Made by a program: the position numbers and the translations under genes. DNA of 64,000 nt from Flavobacterium fluvii. Lineage in GTDB: Bacteria; Bacteroidota; Bacteroidia; Flavobacteriales; Flavobacteriaceae. Positions within the stretch are counted from its first letter, which is position 1, and every line of letters starts with the position of its first letter. The notes beneath the pieces are model-generated. The model did not search any database. It was not told the DNA's origin and was given only the letters and a program-made list of their open reading frames with translations. Shown one piece after another: positions 8,794 through 17,082 of the stretch. Where the stretch lies: assembly GCF_900129545.1 (NCBI RefSeq), contig NZ_FQWB01000003.1:310001-374000 (forward strand), written 5' to 3'.

Positions 8794-9753
8794 ATGGCAT
8801 TAATGAAACGAATAAACGAAAAAGCAAAATCCTATTTAAGTTCCGGATTTGGGATAAATACCAGTAGCTACGGTGGACGTTTCGTGAATAAAAACGGTAA
8901 GGCCAACGTCGAGAAACAGGGAATGCACTTCTTGCATCGCATCAGTTGGTACCACACGATGATTGATATGCCTACCTGGAAATTTATGTTGGTGCTTTTG
9001 ACTTTTTATGTCTGCATCAATTTTCTTTTTGCCATCCTTTATTTTGCTATCGGCATCGAATATTTGAATGGCATTGACCCTTTGGAATCGGAATGGGTCA
9101 AGTTTGGAGAGACTTATTTTTTTAGTGCACAAACATTTACCACCGTGGGTTATGGTCACGTTAGCCCTTCGGGATTTTTGGCGAGTACCGTTTCGGCCTT
9201 GGAGGCCTTGATTGGCTTGTTGAGTTTTGCCATCGCCACCGGTTTGTTCTTCGGGCGTTTTAGCAAACCTGTTGCTTTCTTGAAATTTTCCCACAATGCC
9301 ATAATAGCTCCGTACAAAGACATCACGGCCTTGATGATTCGTTTGACTCCTTTCAAAAACACCAATTTGACTGATGCCGAAGCTAAAATAACGGTGGGAA
9401 TTAGTATCGAGGAAGATGGCGTGATGAGGAATAAATTTTATTCGCTGGATTTGGAATTGGATAAAATCAATGCGCTAACTTTGAGCTGGACTCTGGTGCA
9501 TCCCATTACGGAAGACAGTCCGCTGTATCAATTTACGAAAGAAGATTTTGAGGCTGTCAATGGTGAAATTTTGGTGTTTATCAAAACTTTTGACGACATG
9601 TTCAGCAATACCGTTGCCATTCGTACTTCCTACACTTTCGAAGAGGTTGTTTATGGGGCAAAGTTCCAGCCGATGTATTCCAGAAATGATGCGAATACCA
9701 AAACCATTTTGTATCTGGATAAGTTAAATCATTTTGAAAGTGTTGCTTTGTAG
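8794..9753 (+). CDS. Inward-rectifier-type potassium channel (KirBac-like)
   Basis: A 319-residue protein. It has a cytoplasmic N-terminus, TM1 at about 63-87, a pore helix, the K+ selectivity filter TTVGYGH at 116-122, TM2 at about 128-153, and a roughly 165-residue cytoplasmic C-terminal domain rich in beta strands. This is the two-helix Kir plan, not a voltage-gated or MthK-type channel. An amphipathic slide-helix segment (WYHTMIDMPTWKF) precedes TM1, as in KirBac proteins. It probably forms tetramers passing K+ across the inner membrane. It ends 51 bp before the B12-dependent regulator on the same strand; whether they share a transcript is unclear. Confidence 0.88.
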   Translation: MALMKRINEKAKSYLSSGFGINTSSYGGRFVNKNGKANVEKQGMHFLHRISWYHTMIDMPTWKFMLVLLTFYVCINFLFAILYFAIGIEYLNGIDPLESEWVKFGETYFFSAQTFTTVGYGHVSPSGFLASTVSALEALIGLLSFAIATGLFFGRFSKPVAFLKFSHNAIIAPYKDITALMIRLTPFKNTNLTDAEAKITVGISIEEDGVMRNKFYSLDLELDKINALTLSWTLVHPITEDSPLYQFTKEDFEAVNGEILVFIKTFDDMFSNTVAIRTSYTFEEVVYGAKFQPMYSRNDANTKTILYLDKLNHFESVAL

Positions 9754-9778
9754 TTCCAGGGTCTAAAAAATATTTCAT

Positions 9779-9807
9779 TACATTTGTTTATTAAATTATG
9801 ACAAATG
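9779..9807 (+). promoter_or_regulatory. Promoter and inverted repeat of the photoreceptor regulator
   Basis: TACATTTG (9779-9786) matches the -7 consensus TAnnTTTG. The same bases form an inverted repeat CATTTGT (9781-9787) ... ACAAATG (9801-9807) with a 13-bp spacer; the second half includes the candidate ATG. The half-sites resemble those before crtI, which suggests autoregulation. Confidence 0.45.
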
Positions 9808-10704
9808 ATGAACAATATTAAATCTGTCTTTAGTATCAAAGACCTGGAAAACCTATCTGGAATAAAAGCGCATACAATCCGGATTTGGGAAAAAAGATAT
9901 AATATTCTGGAGCCTATGCGTTCCACGACCAACATTAGAAATTACGATACGCATAATTTGCAAAAATTGCTCAACATTGTTTTGTTGCACAATTACGGTT
10001 ATAAAATTTCCCGAATTGCCGAATATTCATCCGAGAAAATGGAGCTTCTTGTCAGGGAAATAATTTCGGAAAAAAGTTCCAAAAATCACGCCATCAATGC
10101 TTTTAAAATGGCGATGATGAATTTTGACCAAGTCTTGTTTTTCAAAACCTACGCCAATCTGCTTTCCGAGAAATCCTTCCGGGAAATTTTTTACGACGTC
10201 ATGATTCCGTTAATGAACGAAATTGGATTGTTGTGGCAATCAGGTACGATAACGCCGGCCCAAGAGCATTTTATTTCGTTTTTGATCAAACAAAAATTAC
10301 TCGTGAACACCGAAAAAATCCAACTTTTGGAACCAACTAGAACCGACAAGATTTTTGTTTTGTATCTCCCGGAAAACGAAATTCACGAATTGGGGTTGAT
10401 GTATTTGAACTATGAAATCTTGCTCAACGGCTATAAAACCATTTATCTTGGCGAGAGCGTTCCTGTTGACAGTTTGAAGGACATGAAGCAATATTTTGAC
10501 AATATTGTTTACATTTCTTACTTTACCATTCAGCCTTCTAGAGATGCGATTGATGATTATTTAAAAGAAATTGCAGCCGAAATAATGGATTCCAATTCGC
10601 AGATTTGGTTGCTGGGCAGAATGACCCAATTCATTGATGTCAAAAAGATTCCCGAGAACATGATTGTCTTTAATTCCATTCCTGATTTGGTAAACGAATT
10701 GTAA
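9805..10704 (+). CDS. CarH/LitR-type B12-dependent photoreceptor regulator (MerR family)
   Basis: A 299-residue protein. An N-terminal MerR-type helix-turn-helix lies at about 8-75 (GIKAHTIRIWEKRYNILEP), followed by a four-helix cobalamin-capping domain and a C-terminal Rossmann-like cobalamin-binding domain. The capping domain contains W144-x9-E154-H155, the W-x9-EH motif of AdoCbl photoreceptors. E192-x-H194-x-x-G197 supplies the lower axial histidine. In characterised CarH proteins the dark AdoCbl tetramer represses carotenoid genes and light breaks the Co-C bond and releases DNA. The gene sits directly before crtI, which fits that role. Start ATG 9805, or 9808 one codon later. Confidence 0.85.
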   Translation: MMNNIKSVFSIKDLENLSGIKAHTIRIWEKRYNILEPMRSTTNIRNYDTHNLQKLLNIVLLHNYGYKISRIAEYSSEKMELLVREIISEKSSKNHAINAFKMAMMNFDQVLFFKTYANLLSEKSFREIFYDVMIPLMNEIGLLWQSGTITPAQEHFISFLIKQKLLVNTEKIQLLEPTRTDKIFVLYLPENEIHELGLMYLNYEILLNGYKTIYLGESVPVDSLKDMKQYFDNIVYISYFTIQPSRDAIDDYLKEIAAEIMDSNSQIWLLGRMTQFIDVKKIPENMIVFNSIPDLVNEL

Positions 10705-10708
10705 TTTA

Positions 10709-10760
10709 TTGTTAAGAGTAATTATTTTGTTTAACTTTTTTATATATTTGTTAAACAAAT
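10709..10760 (+). promoter_or_regulatory. crt operon promoter with candidate CarH-type operator
   Basis: The -7 box TATATTTG is at 10743-10750. TTGTTTAAC (10727-10735) and GTTAAACAA (10750-10758) form a perfect 9-bp inverted repeat around it. The second half is also part of the palindrome ATTTGTT-A-AACAAAT (10746-10760), which reaches the crtI ATG. A third related TTGTTAA lies at 10709-10715. Binding here would block both the promoter and the start region. Confidence 0.5.
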
Positions 10761-12228
10761 GAAAAAAACAATTACAATAATAGGTTCAGGATTTTCGGCA
10801 TTGGTAGCTTCTTGCTATTTGGCGAAGGATGGTTTTGATGTAACGATTCTTGAAAAAAATCATACCGTTGGAGGTCGAGCAAGACAACTTTCAAAAGACG
10901 GTTTTACTTTTGATATTGGTCCCACTTGGTATTGGATGCCGGACGTGTTCGAGAAATTTTTTGCCGATTTTGGCAAAAAGCCTTCCGATTATTATCATTT
11001 GGACAAACTGAATCCAGCCTATGAAGTTTATTTTGGCAAAGTAGATTCGATTAAAATTCCCGATAATTTAGCCGATATTCTTTTCATTTTTGAAAAGGAA
11101 GAAAAAGAAAGTGCCAAACACTTGAATGATTTTTTGGATAAAGCCAAACACAATTATGACGTGGCCATCAAGGATTTGGTGTATCGTCCCGGAATTTCCA
11201 TAACCGAATTGATTACGCCCGCTACCATCAAAAAAGCAAACCAGTTTTTTAGCAGTATTAGAACCACGGTTCGAAAGAAAATCAAGAATCATCGCCTCCA
11301 GCAAATAATGGAATTTCCGGTTTTGTTCCTCGGAGCAAAGCCGTCCAATACACCTTCGTTTTATAGTTTCATGAATTATGCTGATTTTGGTTTGGGTACT
11401 TGGCATCCAAAAGGCGGAATGTATGAAGTGGTCAAAGCAATGGTGACTTTGGCTGTGGAATTGGGCGTGAAAATTGAAACCAACCAAAATGTCGAAAAGA
11501 TCAATGTTGAAAATGGAGAGGTAAAAAGCATAGTTTCCAATGGAATCACGATAGAATCTGATGTCGTTTTAAGTGGTGCTGATTACCATCATACGGAAAC
11601 TTTGTTGGAAGAAAAATACCGGGGTTATTCCGAGAATTATTGGGACAGCAAAATTTTTGCACCATCCTCATTGTTGTTTTACGTGGGTTTTGACAAGAAA
11701 ATAGACAATGTTTCGCATCACACCTTGTTTTTCGACACCGATTTTGATGTTCACGCGAAGGCTATTTACGACAATCCGAAATGGCCTGAAAAACCTCTTT
11801 TTTACGCAAGTTTTCCAAGCAAAACCGATTCGACCGTTGCACCCGAAGGAACAGAAGCCGGAATATTCCTGATTCCCATTGCGCCCGGAATTGAAGACAC
11901 GTTTGAAATAAGAGAGAAATATTTTAAAAGCATTATCGAAAGATTTGAGCAATTGACCAATCAAAAAGTATCGGAAAATATTCTTTTCAAGGAAAGTTTC
12001 TGCGTGAATGATTTTGTGAATGATTATAATTCATACAAAGGGAATGCTTATGGATTGGCCAATATCCTCACGCAAACCGCTTTTTTGAGACCCAAAATCA
12101 TCAGCAAAAAAGTCAAAAATTTATTTTTCACGGGACAATTAACCGTTCCTGGACCGGGAGTTCCCCCATCGATAATTTCAGGAAAAATAGTGTCGGATTT
12201 GATTAAAAAACAATTTACAAATATTTAA
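10759..12228 (+). CDS. crtI: Phytoene desaturase
   Basis: A 489-residue FAD-dependent CrtI-type desaturase, of normal length. It converts phytoene to lycopene at the membrane. The dinucleotide-binding motif GSGFSALVASCYLAKDGF is at about residues 8-25, GGRARQ follows at about 42-47, and the C-terminal GQLTVPGPGVPPSIISG is the bacterial phytoene dehydrogenase signature. It is the first gene of the carotenoid operon, 54 bp after the regulator, and is followed 5 bp later by crtB. The start codon overlaps a palindrome that is a candidate repressor site. Confidence 0.93.
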   Translation: MKKTITIIGSGFSALVASCYLAKDGFDVTILEKNHTVGGRARQLSKDGFTFDIGPTWYWMPDVFEKFFADFGKKPSDYYHLDKLNPAYEVYFGKVDSIKIPDNLADILFIFEKEEKESAKHLNDFLDKAKHNYDVAIKDLVYRPGISITELITPATIKKANQFFSSIRTTVRKKIKNHRLQQIMEFPVLFLGAKPSNTPSFYSFMNYADFGLGTWHPKGGMYEVVKAMVTLAVELGVKIETNQNVEKINVENGEVKSIVSNGITIESDVVLSGADYHHTETLLEEKYRGYSENYWDSKIFAPSSLLFYVGFDKKIDNVSHHTLFFDTDFDVHAKAIYDNPKWPEKPLFYASFPSKTDSTVAPEGTEAGIFLIPIAPGIEDTFEIREKYFKSIIERFEQLTNQKVSENILFKESFCVNDFVNDYNSYKGNAYGLANILTQTAFLRPKIISKKVKNLFFTGQLTVPGPGVPPSIISGKIVSDLIKKQFTNI

Positions 12229-12233
12229 TAGCT

Positions 12234-13073
12234 ATGAAACAATTATTTGATGAAGTATCGTTTAAATGCAGTGTTTTGGTAACCAAAAGTTACAGCACTT
12301 CATTTTCTTTGGCTGTTAAAATGCTGGCACCAAGTATTCGGGAAGCCATTTACAGCATTTATGGTTTTGTTCGTTTTGCCGATGAAATCGTGGATTCTTT
12401 TCACGGTTTCGACAAAGAAACCTTGATAAATGATTTCGAAAACGAATATTATAAAGCCCAAAAAATGGGTATCAGTTTGAACCCGATTTTGAATTCTTTT
12501 CAACAAACGGTGAACAAATTCAATATTACTGACGACTTGATCCAGTCTTTTTTGAAGAGTATGAAAATGGATTTGGTCAAATCGGATTATCACAACAAGA
12601 AGGAATTTGACGACTATATTTATGGTTCTGCCGACGTGGTGGGTTTGATGTGCTTGAAGGTTTTCGTGAAAGGCGACGAACAAAAATTCGAGGAACTGAA
12701 AGGGGAAGCGATGCGTTTGGGTTCTGCATTCCAAAAAGTGAATTTCCTTCGGGATTTGAAAGACGACAATCTGGTTTTGAACCGAAATTATTTTCCGGGT
12801 GTCGATTTGAAATCCTTTGATGAAAAGTCCAAAGCCATGATTATCCAAGAAATTGAAGAGGATTTTCGAGTGGCTTTGCAAGGAATCAAAAAATTGCCTT
12901 TGGAAGCCAAATTCGGGGTTTACACCGCTTATGTCTATTATAAAAAACTATTGCGAAAATTGGAAAATACGCCTTGCCATAAAATTGGAAGCGAAAGAAT
13001 TCGGGTTTCCAACTATGCTAAAGGGCTTTTGTTTGCCAATTCTTTCGTATCTTACAAATTGAATTTGGTGTAA
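12234..13073 (+). CDS. crtB: Phytoene synthase
   Basis: A 279-residue member of the squalene/phytoene synthase family. It joins two geranylgeranyl diphosphates to make phytoene. Both Mg2+-diphosphate-binding aspartate motifs are present: DEIVD at 50-54 and DLKDD at 174-178. The N-terminal SYSTSFSLA and the NFLRDLKDDNL region are typical of CrtB. The gene lies 5 bp after crtI and just before crtZ, so it is translated from the same message. Confidence 0.93.
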   Translation: MKQLFDEVSFKCSVLVTKSYSTSFSLAVKMLAPSIREAIYSIYGFVRFADEIVDSFHGFDKETLINDFENEYYKAQKMGISLNPILNSFQQTVNKFNITDDLIQSFLKSMKMDLVKSDYHNKKEFDDYIYGSADVVGLMCLKVFVKGDEQKFEELKGEAMRLGSAFQKVNFLRDLKDDNLVLNRNYFPGVDLKSFDEKSKAMIIQEIEEDFRVALQGIKKLPLEAKFGVYTAYVYYKKLLRKLENTPCHKIGSERIRVSNYAKGLLFANSFVSYKLNLV

Positions 13074-13111
13074 CTAATTTGCTGCCCATTCATCTAAAAA
13101 AACATTTTGAA

Positions 13112-13552
13112 ATGATAGCTTTCCTGATTTTTTTGGCCACTTATTTGCTGATGGAATGCGTGACTTGGTGCACGCACAAATTTGTGATGCATGGTTTTTT
13201 ATGGTATTTGCACGAAGATCATCACCAGCCCAAATACGCCCATGTTTTCGAGCGCAACGATTTGTTTTTCGTGATTTTTGCCACACCTAGCATTTTGCTT
13301 TTTTATTTTGGGGCAGAAGCCGGTTTTGACTACAAGTTCTTTATCGGATTGGGTATTTTTGCTTATGGATTGAGCTATTTTATCGTGCACGACATCATCA
13401 TTCACCAACGATTGAAACTTTTCAAAAACACCAAAAACAAGTATTTGATTGCCCTTCGCAAAGGCCATAAAGTCCATCACAAACACTTGGGAAAAGAACA
13501 CGGAGAATGTTTCGGGATGTTGTTTGTGCCGTTCAAATATTTTAAAATTTAG
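13112..13552 (+). CDS. crtZ: Beta-carotene hydroxylase
   Basis: A non-haem di-iron membrane hydroxylase that adds 3-hydroxyls to beta-ionone rings to give cryptoxanthin and zeaxanthin. The four histidine clusters of CrtZ are all visible: HKFVMH, HEDHH, HDIIIH and HKVHHKH, among three to four hydrophobic helices. I chose ATG 13112 (146 residues, opening MIAFLIFLATYLLMECVTW) because it begins at the first membrane helix; an in-frame TTG at 13079 would add eleven residues. It lies between crtB and the lycopene cyclase gene in the same operon. Confidence 0.9.
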   Translation: MIAFLIFLATYLLMECVTWCTHKFVMHGFLWYLHEDHHQPKYAHVFERNDLFFVIFATPSILLFYFGAEAGFDYKFFIGLGIFAYGLSYFIVHDIIIHQRLKLFKNTKNKYLIALRKGHKVHHKHLGKEHGECFGMLFVPFKYFKI

Positions 13553-13554
13553 TT

Positions 13555-14229
13555 ATGTCGTTGTATTTTTTTTTAAATATCGCTTCCTTTTTCATCCCGT
13601 TTCTCTACAGTTTCGAAAGCAGGATGAAATATATCAACCGATGGAAAGCTGTTTTTTCGGCCATCTTTATTACTGCCATTTTCTTTATTGTTTGGGATAT
13701 TATTTTTACCAAAATAGGAGTGTGGAGTTTCAATCCACGGTATCATTCCGGTATTGAATTCTTTGATTTGCCTATCGAGGAATGGCTGTTTTTTATCTGT
13801 ATTCCGTATGCGAGTATCTTCATTCACTTTGCTTTTCATTATTTTTATCCAAAGGTTTCGTTGACGGACAAAACGGTGAAAATCATTTATTGGATTTTAA
13901 TGGTGGTACTTTTGCCGACTATCGTGATTCATTATGATAAGTGGTACACGGTAATTAATTACAGCGTTTTGGTATTGGTTTTGACTTACACGGTTTTCAA
14001 AGTTCCCCATATTTTGAATACGTTTTTCATCACTTTTCTTATCATATTAATTCCATTTGCCTTGGTCAACGGAATTTTGACAGGTAGTTTTATTGATGAG
14101 CCGGTGGTGTATTATAATAATGCAGAAAATCTGGGAATACGGTTGGGAACCATTCCGATTGAAGATGTTGGTTATGCCTTTTCGATGTTGCTGATGAGTT
14201 TGGTCTTGATTAAAAAAGTAGAAAAATAA
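13555..14229 (+). CDS. Lycopene cyclase, fused CrtYc-CrtYd type
   Basis: A 224-residue, highly hydrophobic protein with about seven membrane helices and two copies of the lycopene cyclase domain. Each copy carries the acidic signature: LPIEEWLFF at about residue 76 and IPIEDVGYAF at about 199. This is the fused heterodimer-type cyclase known from actinobacteria, archaea and fungi, unrelated to the FAD-dependent CrtY. It would close lycopene ends to beta rings, supplying the CrtZ substrate. It starts 2 bp after crtZ. Confidence 0.85.
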   Translation: MSLYFFLNIASFFIPFLYSFESRMKYINRWKAVFSAIFITAIFFIVWDIIFTKIGVWSFNPRYHSGIEFFDLPIEEWLFFICIPYASIFIHFAFHYFYPKVSLTDKTVKIIYWILMVVLLPTIVIHYDKWYTVINYSVLVLVLTYTVFKVPHILNTFFITFLIILIPFALVNGILTGSFIDEPVVYYNNAENLGIRLGTIPIEDVGYAFSMLLMSLVLIKKVEK

Positions 14230-14234
14230 TTAGC

Positions 14235-14390
14235 CACAGATTGGACGGATTAAACGGATTTACACCGATTTTTGTGAATGCGGTAGTGGAATTATAATAT
14301 TTTTAATGAGTTTTTATAATCTGCGAAAATCTGCTAAATCTGCGTGCTTATTTTTTCACGCAGATTTATCAGATTCGGCAGATTTTATGC
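14235..14390. repeat. Degenerate intergenic inverted repeat
   Basis: The stretch holds repeated WAATCTGC and GGATT words. The strongest part is an inverted repeat: AAATCTGCGTG (about 14336-14346) and CACGCAGATTT (about 14357-14367) around a 10-nt loop, extended outward by imperfect copies (AATCTGCGAAAATCTGC versus GGCAGATTTTAT). The first part, 14235-14278, is a related degenerate word pattern. It sits inside the crt block between the cyclase and SRPBCC genes and may act as an mRNA hairpin or attenuator. Confidence 0.5.
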
Positions 14391-14412
14391 AATAAGAATA
14401 AAAACAACTGAA

Positions 14413-14874
14413 ATGAAAGTATATAAAAAAGAAACCGTTCAGCATATCAATGCGAGTATCGAGGAATGCTGGGCTTTTTTTTCAAGTCCAAGGAATTTGC
14501 AGAAGATTACGCCAGAAACGATGGGTTTCAATATCACGGATTTCGACGGAAAAAACATGTATGCTGGACAAATTATCCAGTATAAAGTCTCTCCGCTTGC
14601 AGGCTTGAAATTGCGTTGGACGACCGAGATAACCATCGTGAAAGACAAGCAGTATTTCATCGACGAACAACGTTTCGGGCCTTATGCTTTGTGGCATCAC
14701 AAACATTTTTTTGAGCCAACCGAAAACGGGGTAAAAATGACCGATGTGGTTCATTATGCCTTGCCTTTGGGGTTTATTGGTCGAATAATGAATGCTTTGG
14801 TGGTCAAAAACAAGTTGAAAGACATTTTCGAATATCGAGTTATGGCCGTAAACCAAATTTTCAATTCCAAATAA
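14413..14874 (+). CDS. SRPBCC-family protein
   Basis: A 153-residue protein from ATG 14413; an in-frame upstream ATG at 14344 lies inside the intergenic repeat and is unlikely. The pattern VQHINASIEECWAFFSSP, an internal GLKLRWTTEITIV strand pair, DEQRFGPYALWHHKHFF and a long C-terminal helix is that of the START/SRPBCC hydrophobic-cavity fold. Homologues of this type are sometimes labelled 'cell division inhibitor' and often sit beside photolyase genes and TIGR01777 epimerases, as here. The ligand is unknown. The stop codon overlaps the photolyase ATG by one base. Confidence 0.78.
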   Translation: MKVYKKETVQHINASIEECWAFFSSPRNLQKITPETMGFNITDFDGKNMYAGQIIQYKVSPLAGLKLRWTTEITIVKDKQYFIDEQRFGPYALWHHKHFFEPTENGVKMTDVVHYALPLGFIGRIMNALVVKNKLKDIFEYRVMAVNQIFNSK

Positions 14875-16169
14875 TGAACAAACAAGAAATAACCCTTTTT
14901 TGGTTTCGCAGGGATTTGCGATTTGAAGACAACGTGGGCTTGTTTCACGCACTTCAATCCAAATTTCCAGTGATTCCGTTGTTTATTTTTGATGAAGCCA
15001 TTTTGGACAGTTTGCCAAAAAATGACGCCAGAGTTGGTTTTATTCACGATTCGCTTTCGAAAATACATCAGAAATTGCAGGAAATGGGTAGTTCTCTTTT
15101 GGTCAAAAAAGGGAAAACCCAGGAAGTTTGGCAAGCGCTTCTTCAAGAATTCGATGTCAAGGAAGTATTCTTCAACAAAGATTATGAACCGTATGCCATC
15201 AAAAGGGATTTGACTATTAGCGAATTATTGGAAGCGAATAAAACGACTCATTTTTCATTCAAAGACCAAGTGATTTTTGAAGAAAAAGAAATCGTGAAAG
15301 CCGATGGATTGCCTTATACAGTTTACACGCCTTATAAAAATAAATGGTTGGAGAAATACAATTCGATGGCTCCAGTTCAAGAATATGATGCCACTGAAAA
15401 GTTCTCCAATTTTCACAAAAACAACTTTGTTTTTCCAACATTGGAACAAATAGGATTTGAGGAAAGTCCCATAAAAGTAATTCCGCATAACTTGAAAAAC
15501 GTTTCCAAATACCACGAAACCCGTGATTTTCCTGCTTTGGACAGCACGACACATCTTTCGCCACATTTGCGTTTTGGAACGGTAAGTATTCGTAAATTAG
15601 TCAATTGGGCGACGCATAAAAATCAAGTGTTTTTGAGCGAATTGATTTGGAGAGAGTTTTTTATGCAAATTCTGTTCAGTTTTCCGAAAGTGGTCACGAA
15701 TAATTTCAAATCTGCTTATGACGGAATTCAATGGCGGAACAACGAAGAAGATTTCAAGCGCTGGTGTTTGGGAACCACGGGTTATCCGATGGTGGATGCC
15801 GGAATGCGTGAACTCAATGAAACGGGTTATATGCACAATCGGGTTCGAATGGTGGTGGCAAGTTTTCTCTGCAAACATTTATTGATCAACTGGCAATGGG
15901 GCGAGGCTTATTTTGCCGAAAAGTTGTTGGATTTTGAATTGTCGGCCAATGTCGGAAACTGGCAATGGGCTGCGGGAACGGGTTGTGATGCCGCACCTTA
16001 TTTCAGGGTTTTTAATCCGGAAATTCAACTGAAGAAATTTGACGAAAAAGGAATCTACATCCGAAAATGGATTCCAGAATTTGATTTGGGATATGGCGAG
16101 CCAATGGTGGATCACGCTTTTGCTAGAGACCAAGCAATTGCAACTTATAAAAAAGGAATTTTGAAATGA
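14874..16169 (+). CDS. phrB: Deoxyribodipyrimidine photolyase / cryptochrome
   Basis: A 431-residue two-domain protein: an N-terminal antenna Rossmann domain (LFWFRRDLRFEDN) and a C-terminal all-helical FAD domain. The C-terminal part holds the class I photolyase hallmarks LRFGTVSIR, WREFF, TGYPMVDAGMREL, MHNRVRM and NWQWAAGTG. It probably repairs cyclobutane pyrimidine dimers using blue light; a purely sensory cryptochrome role cannot be excluded by eye. Start and stop overlap its neighbours (TAATG before, ATGA after), indicating translational coupling within a light-response operon. Confidence 0.9.
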   Translation: MNKQEITLFWFRRDLRFEDNVGLFHALQSKFPVIPLFIFDEAILDSLPKNDARVGFIHDSLSKIHQKLQEMGSSLLVKKGKTQEVWQALLQEFDVKEVFFNKDYEPYAIKRDLTISELLEANKTTHFSFKDQVIFEEKEIVKADGLPYTVYTPYKNKWLEKYNSMAPVQEYDATEKFSNFHKNNFVFPTLEQIGFEESPIKVIPHNLKNVSKYHETRDFPALDSTTHLSPHLRFGTVSIRKLVNWATHKNQVFLSELIWREFFMQILFSFPKVVTNNFKSAYDGIQWRNNEEDFKRWCLGTTGYPMVDAGMRELNETGYMHNRVRMVVASFLCKHLLINWQWGEAYFAEKLLDFELSANVGNWQWAAGTGCDAAPYFRVFNPEIQLKKFDEKGIYIRKWIPEFDLGYGEPMVDHAFARDQAIATYKKGILK

Positions 16170-17080
16170 AGACAAATGTATTAATAAGCGGAGGAACGGG
16201 ATTTATAGGCAAGCATTTGACTCGTTTATTGGTCGAAAAGGGATTTTCTGTTTCCATTTTGAGTAGAAGTGAAAAAGAAAACACCGAGGATGTCAGCTTT
16301 TATAAATGGAATGTCGACAAGGATTATATTGACGAAAATGCGGTTTTAAATGCGGATTACATCATTCATTTAGCCGGTGAAGGAATTGCTGATAAACCTT
16401 GGACAACAAAGCGTAAAAAGGTAATTGTTCAAAGCAGGGAACATTCCATTGAGCTGATTTATGCGGTTTTGAAAAAGAATAATAAAAAACCCGAGGCTTT
16501 TATTTCGGCATCGGGAATTGGCATTTACGGGGCAATAAATGGATCGGAAATTTGCACAGAAAATACTTTGCCAGCCGATGATTTCTTGGGAACTACGTGT
16601 CAAAAATGGGAAGCTGCCGCCGATACTATCGAGAGTTTGGGAATTCGCGTGGTTAAAATCCGCACGGGTTTGGTATTGGGTAAAGATGATGGATTTCTAA
16701 AAAAAATGGTGCCTATTTTTAAATTAAGATTGGGTTCTGCCTTGGGTTCGGGAAAACAATATATGCCTTGGATTCATATTGACGATTTGTGTGGAATTTA
16801 CTTCGAAGCCATCAATAATCCCAATATGGTTGGCCCTTATAACGCAGCCATTAACGACAATACAACAAATGCTGTTTTTTCAAAAGCATTGGCGAAAATT
16901 TATGGCTATTCGATTTGGTTGCCCAATGTTCCAGCTTTTTTGTTGAAAATAGTATTGGGTGAAATGGCTCAAATCGTCCTCACCGGACAAAGAGTTTCTT
17001 CGGTCAAAATAGAAGAAACTGGGTTCAAGTTTCAATTTACAACTTTGGAGACCGCACTCAGGAATTGTGTTGTAGAATAG
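16166..17080 (+). CDS. TIGR01777-family NAD-dependent epimerase (YfcH-like)
   Basis: A 304-residue extended short-chain dehydrogenase. The nucleotide-binding motif is SGGTGFIGKHLTRLL at about residues 8-22. The family segments LAGEGIADKPWTTKRK, SASGIGIYG, RTGLVLGKDDGFLKKM and PWIHIDDLCG are all present. This is the TIGR01777 / SDR39U1 type whose substrate is unknown. It starts inside the last codons of the photolyase gene (ATGA overlap), so it belongs to the light-response operon. Only 2 bp separate its end from the convergent YceI-like gene, leaving no room for a terminator hairpin between them. Confidence 0.85.
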   Translation: MKTNVLISGGTGFIGKHLTRLLVEKGFSVSILSRSEKENTEDVSFYKWNVDKDYIDENAVLNADYIIHLAGEGIADKPWTTKRKKVIVQSREHSIELIYAVLKKNNKKPEAFISASGIGIYGAINGSEICTENTLPADDFLGTTCQKWEAAADTIESLGIRVVKIRTGLVLGKDDGFLKKMVPIFKLRLGSALGSGKQYMPWIHIDDLCGIYFEAINNPNMVGPYNAAINDNTTNAVFSKALAKIYGYSIWLPNVPAFLLKIVLGEMAQIVLTGQRVSSVKIEETGFKFQFTTLETALRNCVVE

Positions 17081-17082
17081 AT

